Source of the DNA: Acidocella sp.
GTDB lineage: Bacteria; Pseudomonadota; Alphaproteobacteria; Acetobacterales; Acetobacteraceae
Assembly: GCA_027308685.1 (NCBI GenBank)
Contig: DAIDEE010000041.1
Location: 1 to 35,911 of the forward strand
DNA: 35,911 nucleotides
Reading direction: 5' to 3'
Part shown: positions 1 to 8,921 of the stretch, piece by piece
Layout of the letters: every line of letters begins with the position of its first letter
How positions within the stretch are numbered: position 1 is the first letter of the stretch
Position numbers and translations under genes: made by a program
Notes under the pieces: generated by a model
Databases searched by the model: none
Told to the model about the DNA's origin: nothing
What the model saw: the letters and a program-made list of their open reading frames with translations, nothing else

Positions 1-443
1 TGACGGGGGGTGGGTTATGCCGTGAAACGCCTTTAGCCGTCATGCTCGCGCAGGCGAGCATCTTCTTGCCCACCACACAAAAAGAAAATGCTCGCATCCG
101 CGAGCATGACGGGGCGTGGGTTATGCCGTGATACGACTTTAGCCGTCATGCGCGCGCAGGCGAGCATCTTCTTGCCCACCACACAAAAAGAGGATGCTCG
201 CATTCGCGAGCATGACGGGGCGTGGGATGCGCCGTGATACGCCTTTAGCCGTCATGCTCGCGCAGGCGAGCATCTTCTTCTGCCACCACGCCCAAAAAAG
301 AGGATGCTCGCATCCGCGAGCATGACGGGGGGTGGGTTATGCCGTGATACGCCTTTAGCCGTCATGCGCGCTAAGGCGAGCATCTTCTTGCCCACCACAC
401 AAAAAGAGGAGGCTCGCATCCGCGAGCATGACGGGGCGTGGGA
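1..443. repeat. Tandem REP/BIME-like array, four ~106-bp units
   Basis: Four consecutive near-identical units start at 1, 107, 213 and 323, with lengths 106, 106, 110 and 106 bp. A fifth is cut off near 443. Position 1 is already inside the array, so it continues to the left. Each unit holds two imperfect palindromes. One is ATGCTCGC-GCAG-GCGAGCAT-like and the other is ATGCTCGC-ATCC-GCGAGCAT. Together they form a larger inverted repeat bounded by GTCATGCTCGC and GCGAGCATGAC (unit 1: 39-110). A conserved ~34-bp linker containing GCCGTGATACGCCTTTAGCC joins the units. Paired hairpins in alternating orientation with conserved linkers are the organisation of bacterial interspersed mosaic elements. 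The left hairpin is eroded in units 2 and 4 (GTCATGCGCGC). No credible gene lies here; the short open frames are repeat artefacts. Confidence 0.9.
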
Positions 444-458
444 TGGAACAAACAAAAT

Positions 459-482
459 GGCCGGACCCTTGCGGGCCCGGCC
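459..482 (-). terminator. Rho-independent terminator of the porin gene
   Basis: A 10-bp GC-rich stem with one mismatch (GGCCGGACCC / GGGCCCGGCC, loop TTGC) lies 29 bp past the porin stop codon. Read on the minus strand it is followed by a T-rich stretch (ATTTTGTTTGTT, 447-458). This is the classic intrinsic terminator layout and separates the porin transcript from the repeat array. Confidence 0.8.
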
Positions 483-511
483 ATCTCACTTAGGCGTTAG
501 AGGTTAAAGCC

Positions 512-1705
512 TTAGAACAGCAGACCAGCTTCGAGAGTTGCCGTGAATTGGCCACGGCCAGTCCCGTTGGAGCCGAAACCATGCTTGACGCCGAGCGTGT
601 CCGTGTTGTGGAGAGCGTAAACATACCCAGCGTTCGCGCGGGCGAACAGGTCCTTATATTGCCAGGTAGGTGAAACGGCGAAGCCAATAGCCTCGGCATT
701 CGGCGCTCCCAAAAGAGGGTAATTGCCATTGTTATCATAACCAGCTGTATCAACCGCGCCGGTATGAGAGGTGTAATACTCAGCCCAACCGCCGATCGAA
801 TACGGTGACGTACCGAAAGTATAGGTCCCCAACAAAGCCGCACCGAAGTCGGTGGTACCGCTGTAAATACCAGCCTTGGCATTCTTCTTGGCGTACTGGA
901 ACTGCACTTCCGGCACCAAATTCAGGTTACCGTTGGTGTAGCTGTAGTAAGCGCCGATCATGTTGGAGTTCACATAGGCGTTGCTCATGCCTATGGTGCC
1001 GTTGCCGTATGCAAACGCATTCGGGCCCGTGGTGCCCAAATTGGCTTCACCATACACATTCAGCACATTGCTGCTGTTGAATGTGTAGCTGACCAAGCCT
1101 TGCAGAACATTGAACACGCCAGTGTCAAACCCGTCGCCAAAGGTCACAGTCGCGCTGACCGGGCCAGTTGCATAGGTAGCGGTAACACCACGGCTCTGAC
1201 TGTTCTGAACATAGAACAAAGCTGTGGTGAGCTGCGACGGATTGTTCCATTCAATACCGGACTCGTAACCCTCGAGCGAGCCGATCTGACCAGCAGAAAT
1301 GGTGAAACCCGGAATCGCCGTAGGAGCCAGGGTTACATAACCAGCATAAAGCGGACCAGTCACAAAGGTTGTGATGGATGTCTGCCCAGGACGGGTGTTT
1401 GACCCACCCGGTGTAATCGCCCCACCGTTGGAGCCAATTTCAATGGTAAATTGCAGTTGGCCATCGGTTTTTTGCAGTTCAACCAAAGCATTGGCGACAT
1501 TCGCGCCATTGCTGATCCCACTACCGACCGGGTTCACATAATACCCATAACCATCCACGCCACCAGACAGCTGCAGCGAGCCCAGCGGGCCGCCATCAAT
1601 CTGGATTGCCGTGGGGCCGCTCATGGCCTGGGCCGCATTGAGGGCCAAGAGAGAGGACGCGGCCACAAAGCCCAGTCCAAGAAGTTGACGACGCATGGTA
1701 ATCAT
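512..1705 (-). CDS. Outer-membrane beta-barrel porin (OmpL/bbp2-like)
   Basis: This 397-residue protein has a Sec signal peptide (MRRQLLGLGFVAASSLLALN, then AAQA as probable cleavage site). The body is rich in Gly, Asn, Ser, Thr and Tyr with alternating hydrophobic residues, and it ends in Phe (ATLEAGLLF), the usual C-terminal signature of outer-membrane barrels. The segment around GQIGSLEGYESGIEWNNPSQ resembles the putative beta-barrel porin-2 (OmpL-like) family. That assignment is by eye and moderate; the barrel assignment is firm. It probably forms a general diffusion channel. The start at 1705 has AGGAGG only 4 nt upstream; an ATG at 1696 sits 13 nt from it, so 1705 is preferred slightly. 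The gene is monocistronic, with its own terminator at 459-482. The 266-bp upstream gap (1706-1971) should hold its promoter, but I see no convincing -35/-10 pair. Confidence 0.8.
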   Translation of the reverse strand: MITMRRQLLGLGFVAASSLLALNAAQAMSGPTAIQIDGGPLGSLQLSGGVDGYGYYVNPVGSGISNGANVANALVELQKTDGQLQFTIEIGSNGGAITPGGSNTRPGQTSITTFVTGPLYAGYVTLAPTAIPGFTISAGQIGSLEGYESGIEWNNPSQLTTALFYVQNSQSRGVTATYATGPVSATVTFGDGFDTGVFNVLQGLVSYTFNSSNVLNVYGEANLGTTGPNAFAYGNGTIGMSNAYVNSNMIGAYYSYTNGNLNLVPEVQFQYAKKNAKAGIYSGTTDFGAALLGTYTFGTSPYSIGGWAEYYTSHTGAVDTAGYDNNGNYPLLGAPNAEAIGFAVSPTWQYKDLFARANAGYVYALHNTDTLGVKHGFGSNGTGRGQFTATLEAGLLF

Positions 1706-1971
1706 TCTGCCTCCTAATTGCGCAGTTATAAAACGTAGATGCCTAAACCCTGTTCAGATGCTTAACTAACTTTACGAGAACCAGTCAGTTTGCCGCATAT
1801 AACAACAGCATTTTCGCAATCTATATGCCAAGTTATGGCCGAGGCCAGCCCAAAACCCTTCAATTATTGCTTTGCGCAAAAGCTGTGGCGGAAATGACAC
1901 AAAACTGTGACACAATCACAATTACGCCGTACAATACTGTAAAAACAGATGATTGTTAGGCGTTTTACCTA

Positions 1972-2379
1972 TCAGTTCCGGGCCGGACCAAAGCCATTGT
2001 TCAAGGCACTCGCCGCCAAAAACCCCAGTCCGCAGGCACCGACACATAAAATAATCGATGCTGCCACATAAATCATCGCCCGCCCGGCCTGGCCGTTTTT
2101 TATCAGGTCAATTGTCTGCAAACTGAACGATGAAAACGTGGTAAACCCGCCACATAAGCCCACCACGACAAAAATTCGCACTTCATAAGGCACGGCTAAT
2201 CTTAACCCGTGGCTGGCAAGCACGCCAAAAAAGCTAATAACAAAGGAGCCTATAATGTTAATCAGCAAAGTGCCCCACGGAAACGCCGGGCCGGTAATAA
2301 TCGCCATGGTATTGGCCAACCAGAACCGCGCCATGCTGCCCAGCGCCCCACCAACGGCGACATAAACATAGATCACCAC
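1972..2379 (-). CDS. crcB: Fluoride channel CrcB/Fluc
   Basis: This is a 135-residue membrane protein with four predicted hydrophobic segments, the normal size for single-domain Fluc channels. It shows the family motifs GTLLINIIGSF near residue 40 and GGFTTFSSFSLQ near residue 80; the latter carries the phenylalanine and polar residues of the fluoride pore. Members work as dual-topology dimers in the inner membrane and let fluoride leak out of the cell, which matters most in acidic habitats where HF enters. The start is GTG (2379), with a second GTG one codon later. It follows purF by 52 bp on the same strand. That gap is too short for a fluoride riboswitch and none is visible. Confidence 0.93.
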   Translation of the reverse strand: MVIYVYVAVGGALGSMARFWLANTMAIITGPAFPWGTLLINIIGSFVISFFGVLASHGLRLAVPYEVRIFVVVGLCGGFTTFSSFSLQTIDLIKNGQAGRAMIYVAASIILCVGACGLGFLAASALNNGFGPARN

Positions 2380-2431
2380 GCCGCCCCATCATAGTGGCGC
2401 AGACGGGTGTCTTCTTCGCCACCGGGCATTG

Positions 2432-3883
2432 TTACGTTAGCTCCGCCAGCAAATTCAGTTGGGCATTTTGCGGCTGCAAATGGTCGGTCAGCGCTATCGG
2501 GTAATCGCCGGTGAAACAGGCATCACAAAACGCCGGGGCCTTATCGTCTCGTCCTGGCTTACCAAGTGCCCGATACAGGCCTTCGATGGAAATAAAAGCC
2601 AGAGAATCCACCCCGATCAGCGCCGCCATCTCCTCCACGCTATTGCGCGCCGCCAGCAATTTGCCGCGTTCGGGCGTGTCGATGCCGTAAAAACACGAAT
2701 GGGTGGTGGGCGGCCCGGCGATGCGCATATGCACTTCCGCCGCCCCGGCAGCGCGCACCATTTCCACAATTTTCTGGCTGGTGGTACCGCGCACGATGGA
2801 ATCATCCACCAGCACCACCCGCTTGCCTTCTAAAATCGCACGGTTTGCCGAATGCTTTAGCCGCACGCCCAAATGGCGTATTTGGTCGGTCGGTTCGATA
2901 AAGGTCCGGCCCACGTAATGGTTGCGGATAATCCCCAGTTCAAAGGCAATCCCGCTCTGTTCGGCAAACCCCATGGCGGCCGGCACGCCGGAATCCGGCA
3001 CCGGCACGATCACATCCGCCTTGATGGGGGATTCACGCGCCAGCTGCGCCCCGATCAGCTTGCGGGCGCTATAAATAGAGGTGCCCTCCATCACCGAATC
3101 CGGACGGGCAAAATAAATATATTCGAACACGCAAAAGCGCGGTGCCTGCGTGGCAAATGGCTTGATGCTCTGCACACCTGCCGCATCGATCACCACAATC
3201 TCACCAGGGTCCACATCCCGGATAAAATCCGCCCCCACGATATCTAGCCCGCAGGTCTCAGAAGCCAGCACCCAGCCTTCATTGCCATCGGCGCCGTGCA
3301 TCCGCCCCAGCACCAGAGGTCGCACCCCTAACGGGTCGCGCACGCCGATCAGTTGCTCGTTGGTCAGCGCCACCAGCGAATAGGCGCCGATCACCTGCTT
3401 GATCGCGTCGATCAGCCGATCGATCACGTTGGCATACAGGCTGATGGCAATAAGATGCACGAACACTTCCGAATCCATGGTGGACTGGAACAAGCAGCCA
3501 CGCCGGGTTAGTGCCTTGCGCAGCGTATGGGCATTGGTAAGGTTGCCGTTGTGCCCCACCGCAAACCCACCAAATTCAAATTCCGCAAATAATGGCTGCA
3601 CGTTACGCAACACTGTCTCGCCAGTGGTGGCATAGCGGTTATGACCGATCGCGCGTGCACCCGGCAGACCGGCCATCACCTTGGCGTCACCGTAATTGTC
3701 GCCCACCAGCCCGAGGCCCTTATGCGAATGGAACCGCACACCATCATGCGTGACGATGCCGGTGGCCTCCTGGCCGCGATGCTGCAGCGCATGCAGCCCT
3801 AAAGCGGTTATGGCAGCAGCATCGGTGACGTTCCACACGCCAAAAACGCCACATTCCTCATGCGGTTTGTCATCATCGATCAA
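2432..3883 (-). CDS. purF: Amidophosphoribosyltransferase (glutamine PRPP amidotransferase)
   Basis: This enzyme catalyses the first committed step of purine synthesis: PRPP plus glutamine gives 5-phosphoribosylamine. The 483 residues match the family length. A short propeptide (MIDDDKPHEE) precedes Cys11 (CGVFGVWN), which becomes the N-terminal nucleophile of the glutaminase domain. GHNRYATTG is the expected glutaminase motif. The C-terminal phosphoribosyltransferase domain has the PRPP loop VVLVDDSIVRGTT near residue 360. The start is TTG at 3883 with GGGGG 9 nt upstream; no in-frame ATG precedes the catalytic cysteine, so TTG is accepted. It lies downstream of cvpA, a pairing seen in many proteobacteria. 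Confidence 0.96.
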   Translation of the reverse strand: MIDDDKPHEECGVFGVWNVTDAAAITALGLHALQHRGQEATGIVTHDGVRFHSHKGLGLVGDNYGDAKVMAGLPGARAIGHNRYATTGETVLRNVQPLFAEFEFGGFAVGHNGNLTNAHTLRKALTRRGCLFQSTMDSEVFVHLIAISLYANVIDRLIDAIKQVIGAYSLVALTNEQLIGVRDPLGVRPLVLGRMHGADGNEGWVLASETCGLDIVGADFIRDVDPGEIVVIDAAGVQSIKPFATQAPRFCVFEYIYFARPDSVMEGTSIYSARKLIGAQLARESPIKADVIVPVPDSGVPAAMGFAEQSGIAFELGIIRNHYVGRTFIEPTDQIRHLGVRLKHSANRAILEGKRVVLVDDSIVRGTTSQKIVEMVRAAGAAEVHMRIAGPPTTHSCFYGIDTPERGKLLAARNSVEEMAALIGVDSLAFISIEGLYRALGKPGRDDKAPAFCDACFTGDYPIALTDHLQPQNAQLNLLAELT

Positions 3884-3971
3884 TTTGCAGCACCCCCGCC
3901 CACCAGCCTACAGCAAGCGCGCCTCAATTAAACTTATGACAAGGTGATGTCGAGGCATAATTCCGGCAACG

Positions 3972-4541
3972 CTACTCCTGCTTTAACGCACTGCCGGCCA
4001 CCGGCTGCTGCATCAGGCTCCCCGCCGTGGGGGTATTAGGTGTGGGAATGGGTAAAATATTCGGCTGGTAGGCTTTTGGCAGCAAGCCTGAAAGTTCAGT
4101 CGCCCCCTGGTAAGCGTAGGGCAGCACCCGCGAATTCAACACCGGCAGCGGCCATTCATTCGGCATTACAAACATCGAAAGCCCAATATAGCCCAGACAT
4201 AAAATAAACCCACCGCGCGCCACCCCAAACACCAGCCCGAGAGAACGGTCCAGCCCGGAGAGCGATGATTCCCGCACCATGCCGCCGACCCAGGCGCTCA
4301 ATATGCTCAGCACAATCAACACCACAATGAACACCACACCAATAGACACCGGCACCACCAGGTTTTTCGCCGGCAGCACACTGGCCACATAGGGCTGCAC
4401 GAGGTCATAGGACTTCAGCGCCACATAGATAGCGCCCAGCCAGGCGAACACCCCTAGCATTTCACGTACAAAGCCCCGCACCAGCGAAAACAACGCCGAC
4501 AACACCACGATGCCGATTGCGACCCCATCTACCCATGTCAT
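3972..4541 (-). CDS. cvpA: CvpA family inner-membrane protein
   Basis: The 189-residue protein has four hydrophobic helices and the N-terminal DGVAIGIVVLSALFSLVRGF pattern typical of CvpA. The family is known for its role in colicin V production in E. coli and more broadly in envelope homeostasis; the biochemical function is not settled. The C-terminal ~35 residues are Pro/Ala-rich and polar. A strong GGAGGAG precedes the ATG by about 11 nt. The gene starts 4 bp after the radA stop and precedes purF by 88 bp, so it probably shares a transcript with both. Confidence 0.9.
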   Translation of the reverse strand: MTWVDGVAIGIVVLSALFSLVRGFVREMLGVFAWLGAIYVALKSYDLVQPYVASVLPAKNLVVPVSIGVVFIVVLIVLSILSAWVGGMVRESSLSGLDRSLGLVFGVARGGFILCLGYIGLSMFVMPNEWPLPVLNSRVLPYAYQGATELSGLLPKAYQPNILPIPTPNTPTAGSLMQQPVAGSALKQE

Positions 4542-4545
4542 CGGC

Positions 4546-5961
4546 TTAATCTCCTCCGCTACCCTGCTTTAACTCCGGCTTTAACCCGCGGGTGACTACG
4601 GCAACAAGGTCCGTCAGATGGCCGATTTCAAGCAGTTTCAGGCTGCTCGGCACGGCAATTTTCGCCGCCCCACCGGCTACGCGCTTCGGGCAGGCCGCCT
4701 GCGCGAACCCCAGTTTGGCAGCTTCCTTCAAGCGCAACTCCGCCTGCGCCACCTGCCGCAACTCGCCCGACAACCCAATCTCACCAAAAAACACCATCTG
4801 CGGGTCGGTCGGCACGTCAGAGGCTGCCGAAATCAACGCCGCCGCCACCGCCAGATCCGCCGCGGGTTCAGTGACTCGCAAGCCGCCTGCCACGTTCAAA
4901 TACACATCATTCATCGCCAGCTTCAGCCCACAGCGGGTTTCCAGCACCGCCAGCAGCATTGAAAGCCGCCCGGAATCCCAACCGATCACCGAGCGGCGCG
5001 GTGAGCCGCCGGGGTTGGGGGCCAGCAGCACCTGAATTTCAACCAGCACCGGGCGCGAGCCTTCCAACCCGGCAAAAACCGCACTGCCCGAGACATTGCC
5101 GCGCCGCTCGGCCAGAAACAGCGCTGAGGGGTTGGCAACTTGCGCCAGCCCGCCGCCCGTCATCTCAAACACGCCAATCTCGTCGGTGGCGCCAAAACGA
5201 TTTTTTACGCCACGCAAAATGCGGAACTGGTGCCCGCGGTCACCTTCAAAATGCAGCACCACATCCACCATATGCTCCAGCACCCGCGGACCGGCCAGGC
5301 TGCCTTCCTTGGTGACATGCCCCACCAGCATCAGCGCAAAACCTTGCGTTTTGGCGGCGCGGATCAGCTCAAACGCCGCTGCCCGCACCTGGCTCACCGA
5401 CCCTGGTGCGGAGTCCACCCCTTCGGTCCACATCGTCTGGATCGAATCGATCACCACCAACGCGGTATCGGGAAACTGTGCAAAGCTGGCCAGAATATCG
5501 CCCAGTTGCGTCGCCGCTGCCAAATCCATCGGGGCTTTGGTCAGCCCCAGCCGCGCCGCCCGCAGGCGGATTTGATCAATGGATTCCTCGCCCGAAATAT
5601 ATAAAACCCGCTTGCCAGCATGGCCGAGCGCCGCCCCCGCCTGCAGCAGCAGAGTGGATTTCCCAATCCCCGGATCACCGCCGACCAGCACCACCGAAGC
5701 CGGCACCAGCCCGCCGCCCAGCACGCGGTCAAATTCCACAATCGTGGTGGGCACCCGCGGCGGCGGCGGATTCACGCCGGCGAGGCCAAAAAATTCGATC
5801 TTCCCGGCTTTCACCTTCGGCTTCATGCCGCCCGGCAACGCCTTTGGCATGACGCTTTCCTCGAGCGTATTCCAGCCCCCGCACATCTCGCACTTGCCCG
5901 CCCACTTCGGGTAGGCGGTGCCGCATTCGGAACAGACAAACTGGTGAGTCGGTTTCGCCAA
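4546..5961 (-). CDS. radA: DNA repair protein RadA
   Basis: RadA is a RecA-like ATPase and branch-migration helicase that processes recombination intermediates. The 471-residue protein has all the family marks. There is an N-terminal zinc finger (Cys10, Cys13, Cys24, Cys27), a Walker A motif GGDPGIGKST at about 94-103, the RadA-specific KNRFG motif near the end of the ATPase core, and a C-terminal Lon-protease-like domain. The start is TTG at 5961, just before the zinc finger, and has no clear Shine-Dalgarno sequence. The upstream gene stops 6 bp away, so translation may depend on coupling. Confidence 0.95.
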   Translation of the reverse strand: MAKPTHQFVCSECGTAYPKWAGKCEMCGGWNTLEESVMPKALPGGMKPKVKAGKIEFFGLAGVNPPPPRVPTTIVEFDRVLGGGLVPASVVLVGGDPGIGKSTLLLQAGAALGHAGKRVLYISGEESIDQIRLRAARLGLTKAPMDLAAATQLGDILASFAQFPDTALVVIDSIQTMWTEGVDSAPGSVSQVRAAAFELIRAAKTQGFALMLVGHVTKEGSLAGPRVLEHMVDVVLHFEGDRGHQFRILRGVKNRFGATDEIGVFEMTGGGLAQVANPSALFLAERRGNVSGSAVFAGLEGSRPVLVEIQVLLAPNPGGSPRRSVIGWDSGRLSMLLAVLETRCGLKLAMNDVYLNVAGGLRVTEPAADLAVAAALISAASDVPTDPQMVFFGEIGLSGELRQVAQAELRLKEAAKLGFAQAACPKRVAGGAAKIAVPSSLKLLEIGHLTDLVAVVTRGLKPELKQGSGGD

Positions 5962-5967
5962 GCCCGT

Positions 5968-6996
5968 TCAGCCCGCGTGCCAGCCAAACTGCGTGGACAG
6001 GAAATTTTGCAAGCCCACCTGATCGACCGTTGAAATATCCAACGCCGCCAGTTCCGCAATCGCATCGCCCGCCGCCAGCAGCGCCACCGAACTGGCGCTG
6101 GCCGCCGCTACCATGGCCGGGCTGGCAATCGCGCTGTCGGCTGCCTGCCGCCATGCCGCCTGCGAAGCGGGGTCGGATAACCTTGGCAATACCATAAAAT
6201 AATCCAACCGCGCCGCCGCCGCTGCGGCTTTATACGCTGCCCCCAGCAAGCTCGCCGCCGGGGCAAACTGGGTGGCTTCTGGCACGCCGGGAAACAGCGG
6301 GTCGGACTGCAAAGTGCCATCCACCACCCGGCCGATTGAGAACGCCACCACGCCGCCATTGGCGCTCAAGGGCGCCACATCCTCGGGTACACCCTCTCCA
6401 CACAGAAAAATCGCATCGACATCACCAGCGACAAAGGCGCGGGTTTTGGCCGCGGTACCGCGCAGGCCGAAAATCGGGGCGACCTGCACACCCATGCGGT
6501 TCAGCGCGATCAGTGCCGGTAAATCGTTACTCTCGGGCTGGTCGGCAGCCAACCGCAGGGTACCAAACGCCTGCAAAGCCTCGAGGCTCGGCACCTTATC
6601 GCCCAGCCGCACCACCAGCACGCCGGAATTTGTGCCGGCCATCACCGGCGCCCAGCGCGTCGGGTCAAAATGCACACGGCTATCGCCGGTTAACCAGGCG
6701 ATCAGCGACGCGCCCGGCAAAATCGCGGCGGTTTTGCCATCCGGCACCACCAGAGCGTCGAGCTTGTTCGCGCCGGTTACACCATCCAAACCGCCGGTCG
6801 GCTGGGTAATAATATCAGGTGTGCCTGGAAACCCGGCGGACATGCTGAGCGCCAGCGCATTGCCCCAGCGGCTGGTCAACTCGCCATCAGGCCCCGCCAC
6901 CAGCAGCGCCAGCGATGGCGCGCCCGCGTCGGCCAGCGCCCATTTAGGCAGCATCCCCGACATCGCAGCCGCAGCCAAAAATCCCCGGCGTTTCAT
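5968..6996 (-). CDS. TctC/Bug-family periplasmic solute-binding protein
   Basis: This 342-residue protein begins with a twin-arginine-like signal (MKRRGFLAAAAMSG) and a probable cleavage site after ALA near residue 22. The rest matches the Bug/TctC pattern in places: a glycine-containing segment GGLDGVTGANKLDA, the segment HFDPTRWAPVMAGTNSGVLVV, the RGTAAKTRAFVAGDVDAIF block, and DPLFPGVPEA before the C-terminal part. Such proteins deliver organic anions to tripartite tricarboxylate transporters or act as sensors. No TctA/TctB membrane genes are nearby, so it is an orphan receptor and its ligand cannot be guessed. It sits between apt and radA with short gaps (33 and 6 bp). It is divergent, so the family call is moderate. 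Confidence 0.6.
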   Translation of the reverse strand: MKRRGFLAAAAMSGMLPKWALADAGAPSLALLVAGPDGELTSRWGNALALSMSAGFPGTPDIITQPTGGLDGVTGANKLDALVVPDGKTAAILPGASLIAWLTGDSRVHFDPTRWAPVMAGTNSGVLVVRLGDKVPSLEALQAFGTLRLAADQPESNDLPALIALNRMGVQVAPIFGLRGTAAKTRAFVAGDVDAIFLCGEGVPEDVAPLSANGGVVAFSIGRVVDGTLQSDPLFPGVPEATQFAPAASLLGAAYKAAAAAARLDYFMVLPRLSDPASQAAWRQAADSAIASPAMVAAASASSVALLAAGDAIAELAALDISTVDQVGLQNFLSTQFGWHAG

Positions 6997-7029
6997 GAAT
7001 TTCCACCCATTGCGCCAGCCTTTTGCGCG

Positions 7030-7545
7030 TTAGCTATCGTACTGAACCAGCGACTCGAACGGCACGCTGAGCCGCTGGCGGCCACCCAGGAAGCTCAATT
7101 CGATCAACGCTGCGGCAGCCACCACCTCCGCGCCAACGTTTTCCAGCAATTTAATCCCCGCCGCCATGGTGCCGCCGGTCGCCAGCAGATCATCCACCAC
7201 CACCACCCGGGCACCGGGCTGCACGGCATCGGCCTGAATTTCAATGCGGTCCTGGCCGTATTCGAGGTCGTAATCCAGCCCGACGGTCGCACCCGGCAGC
7301 TTGCCGCGTTTGCGCAGCATCACAAACCCGCAGCCCATTTTCAGCGCCAACGGTGCCGCCAGCAGAAAGCCCCGGCTCTCAACCCCCGCCAATACGGTGG
7401 GATGATACGCCCGCACCAGGTTAGCCATCCGCCCCACCGCCACCTGCCAGGCATCGGCATGCCGCAACAATGTTGAGATATCGTAGAAAAGAATCCCCGG
7501 CTTGGGGAAATCCGGAATACCGCGAATATGATCTTTAAGGTCCAT
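7030..7545 (-). CDS. apt: Adenine phosphoribosyltransferase
   Basis: Apt salvages adenine by joining it to PRPP to give AMP. At 171 residues it has the usual length. It carries the substrate-binding segment [18 protein letters not shown] and the loop RKRGKLPG. The PRPP-binding motif [15 protein letters not shown] is also present, with its two acidic residues. The N-terminus [17 protein letters not shown] is typical. It is on the same strand as purF, so purine synthesis and salvage genes lie within one co-directional block. Confidence 0.95.
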   Translation of the reverse strand: MDLKDHIRGIPDFPKPGILFYDISTLLRHADAWQVAVGRMANLVRAYHPTVLAGVESRGFLLAAPLALKMGCGFVMLRKRGKLPGATVGLDYDLEYGQDRIEIQADAVQPGARVVVVDDLLATGGTMAAGIKLLENVGAEVVAAAALIELSFLGGRQRLSVPFESLVQYDS

Positions 7546-7580
7546 TACCCGACTATAGCGGAGACATTTGGCAGGGCAAA

Positions 7581-8870
7581 CTAGGTATCAAGAGCTTGCG
7601 CGAGGTCCTCAATAATATCGTCAATATGCTCAAGCCCGATCGACAACCTGACATAGCCATCCGAAACACCGGTCGAGAGTTGGTCCTCGGGCGATAATTG
7701 CGAATGGGTGGTGCTGGCCGGGTGAATTGCCAGACTGCGCGAATCACCAATATTGGCAACATGGTAAAATAGTTTGAGTGCCGAAATAAATTTCACGCCG
7801 GCCTCTTTGCCGCCCGCCAGTTCAAAGCCTACCAACCCGCCATGGCCGCCGTGTAAGTATTTTTCCACCCGGATTTTATCATCGCCGGTCGCCACGCTCG
7901 GGTGAATCACCTTCGTCACATTTTTCTGCGCGGTTAAAAACTTCACGACAGCTTCGGCATTTTCGCAATGCCGGGTTATGCGCAACGGCAAAGTCTCCAA
8001 ACCCTGAATGATCTGGAACGCATTAAAGGGTGACAGGGCGGCGCCAAGGTCGCGCAGCAGCACCACACGGGCGCGGATGATATAGGCAATCGGCCCCAAC
8101 GGCTTCACCGCTTCCACCCACACCGCACCGTGATAACTGTTGTCAGGTGTGTTCAACAATGGCTGGCGTTGCGGATGCGCACCCCAATCAAAATTGCCGC
8201 CGTCAATAATGGCACCACCAATGCTGGTGCCATGCCCACCAATATATTTGGTGGTGGAATACACCACGATCGCGGCGCCGTGGTCGAACGGCCGCGCCAA
8301 CAAAGGGGCGGCGGTGTTATCCACAATCAACGGAATTCCCAAAGGCCGGCCAATCGCCGCGACCTCGGCAATCGGGAACACTTTCAGCTTCGGGTTCGGT
8401 AAGGTTTCTGCGTAATAGGCGCGGGTTTTATCATCGGTGGCGCGGCGAAAATTCTCGGGGTCGGCCGGATCGACAAACCGCACCTCGATGCCCTGGTCCT
8501 TCAGCGTGTTGGCAAATAAATTCCAGGTGCCGCCATATAAATTTGTTGATGAGACAATGTTGTCACCGGCCCGCGCCAAATTTTGAATCGCATAGGCCGA
8601 AGCCGTCTGACCAGAGGCCACGCACAGCGCCGCCACCCCACCTTCAATCGCGGCGAGACGCTCTTCCAGCACCGCCGTGGTGGGGTTCATGATGCGGGTG
8701 TAAATATTGCCGAATTCCTTCAGCGCAAATAAATTCGCCGCATGTTCCGGGCTGTTGAACTGATATGATGTGGTCTGATGGATCGGCACCGCCACCGAGC
8801 CGGTGGTGGCATCCGCCCGCCAACCGGCGTGCAAAGCCAATGTCTCAGGGTGACGTGATTTAGTGGCCAT
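7581..8870 (-). CDS. metY: O-acetylhomoserine sulfhydrylase (PLP enzyme)
   Basis: The enzyme makes homocysteine (or methionine from methanethiol) from O-acetylhomoserine and sulfide. The Cys/Met-metabolism PLP family is clear from [19 protein letters not shown] at the N-terminus, [20 protein letters not shown], the PLP-lysine segment [13 protein letters not shown] near residue 210, and the C-terminal [17 protein letters not shown]. The length (429 residues) and the region around ALHAGWRAD fit sulfhydrylases better than cystathionine synthases. The ATG at 8870 has GAGGAG (8878-8883) 7 nt upstream. A longer frame from TTG at 8885 would overlap that site and is rejected. It follows moaE by 51 bp; no SAM riboswitch is visible in that gap. 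Confidence 0.92.
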   Translation of the reverse strand: MATKSRHPETLALHAGWRADATTGSVAVPIHQTTSYQFNSPEHAANLFALKEFGNIYTRIMNPTTAVLEERLAAIEGGVAALCVASGQTASAYAIQNLARAGDNIVSSTNLYGGTWNLFANTLKDQGIEVRFVDPADPENFRRATDDKTRAYYAETLPNPKLKVFPIAEVAAIGRPLGIPLIVDNTAAPLLARPFDHGAAIVVYSTTKYIGGHGTSIGGAIIDGGNFDWGAHPQRQPLLNTPDNSYHGAVWVEAVKPLGPIAYIIRARVVLLRDLGAALSPFNAFQIIQGLETLPLRITRHCENAEAVVKFLTAQKNVTKVIHPSVATGDDKIRVEKYLHGGHGGLVGFELAGGKEAGVKFISALKLFYHVANIGDSRSLAIHPASTTHSQLSPEDQLSTGVSDGYVRLSIGLEHIDDIIEDLAQALDT

Positions 8871-8921
8871 GTCGTTACTCCTCAAAAATCATTTTTATCG
8901 TTTACGCGACTCTCAATAAAA

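Noticed and set aside
1-443. CRISPR array
   Set aside because: The repeats are palindromic and evenly spaced, but the would-be spacers are the same in each unit. A CRISPR array needs differing spacers; no cas genes are present.
2380-2431. Fluoride riboswitch before crcB
   Set aside because: Only 52 bp separate crcB from purF and no pseudoknot-type fold can be seen.
6272-7033. 253-codon plus-strand frame over the TctC-like gene
   Set aside because: The minus-strand gene has a signal peptide, a Bug-like pattern and operon spacing; the plus-strand frame has none of these.
8871-8921. SAM riboswitch before the sulfhydrylase gene
   Set aside because: The 51-bp gap is too short for a known SAM riboswitch class of the larger types and shows no conserved core.
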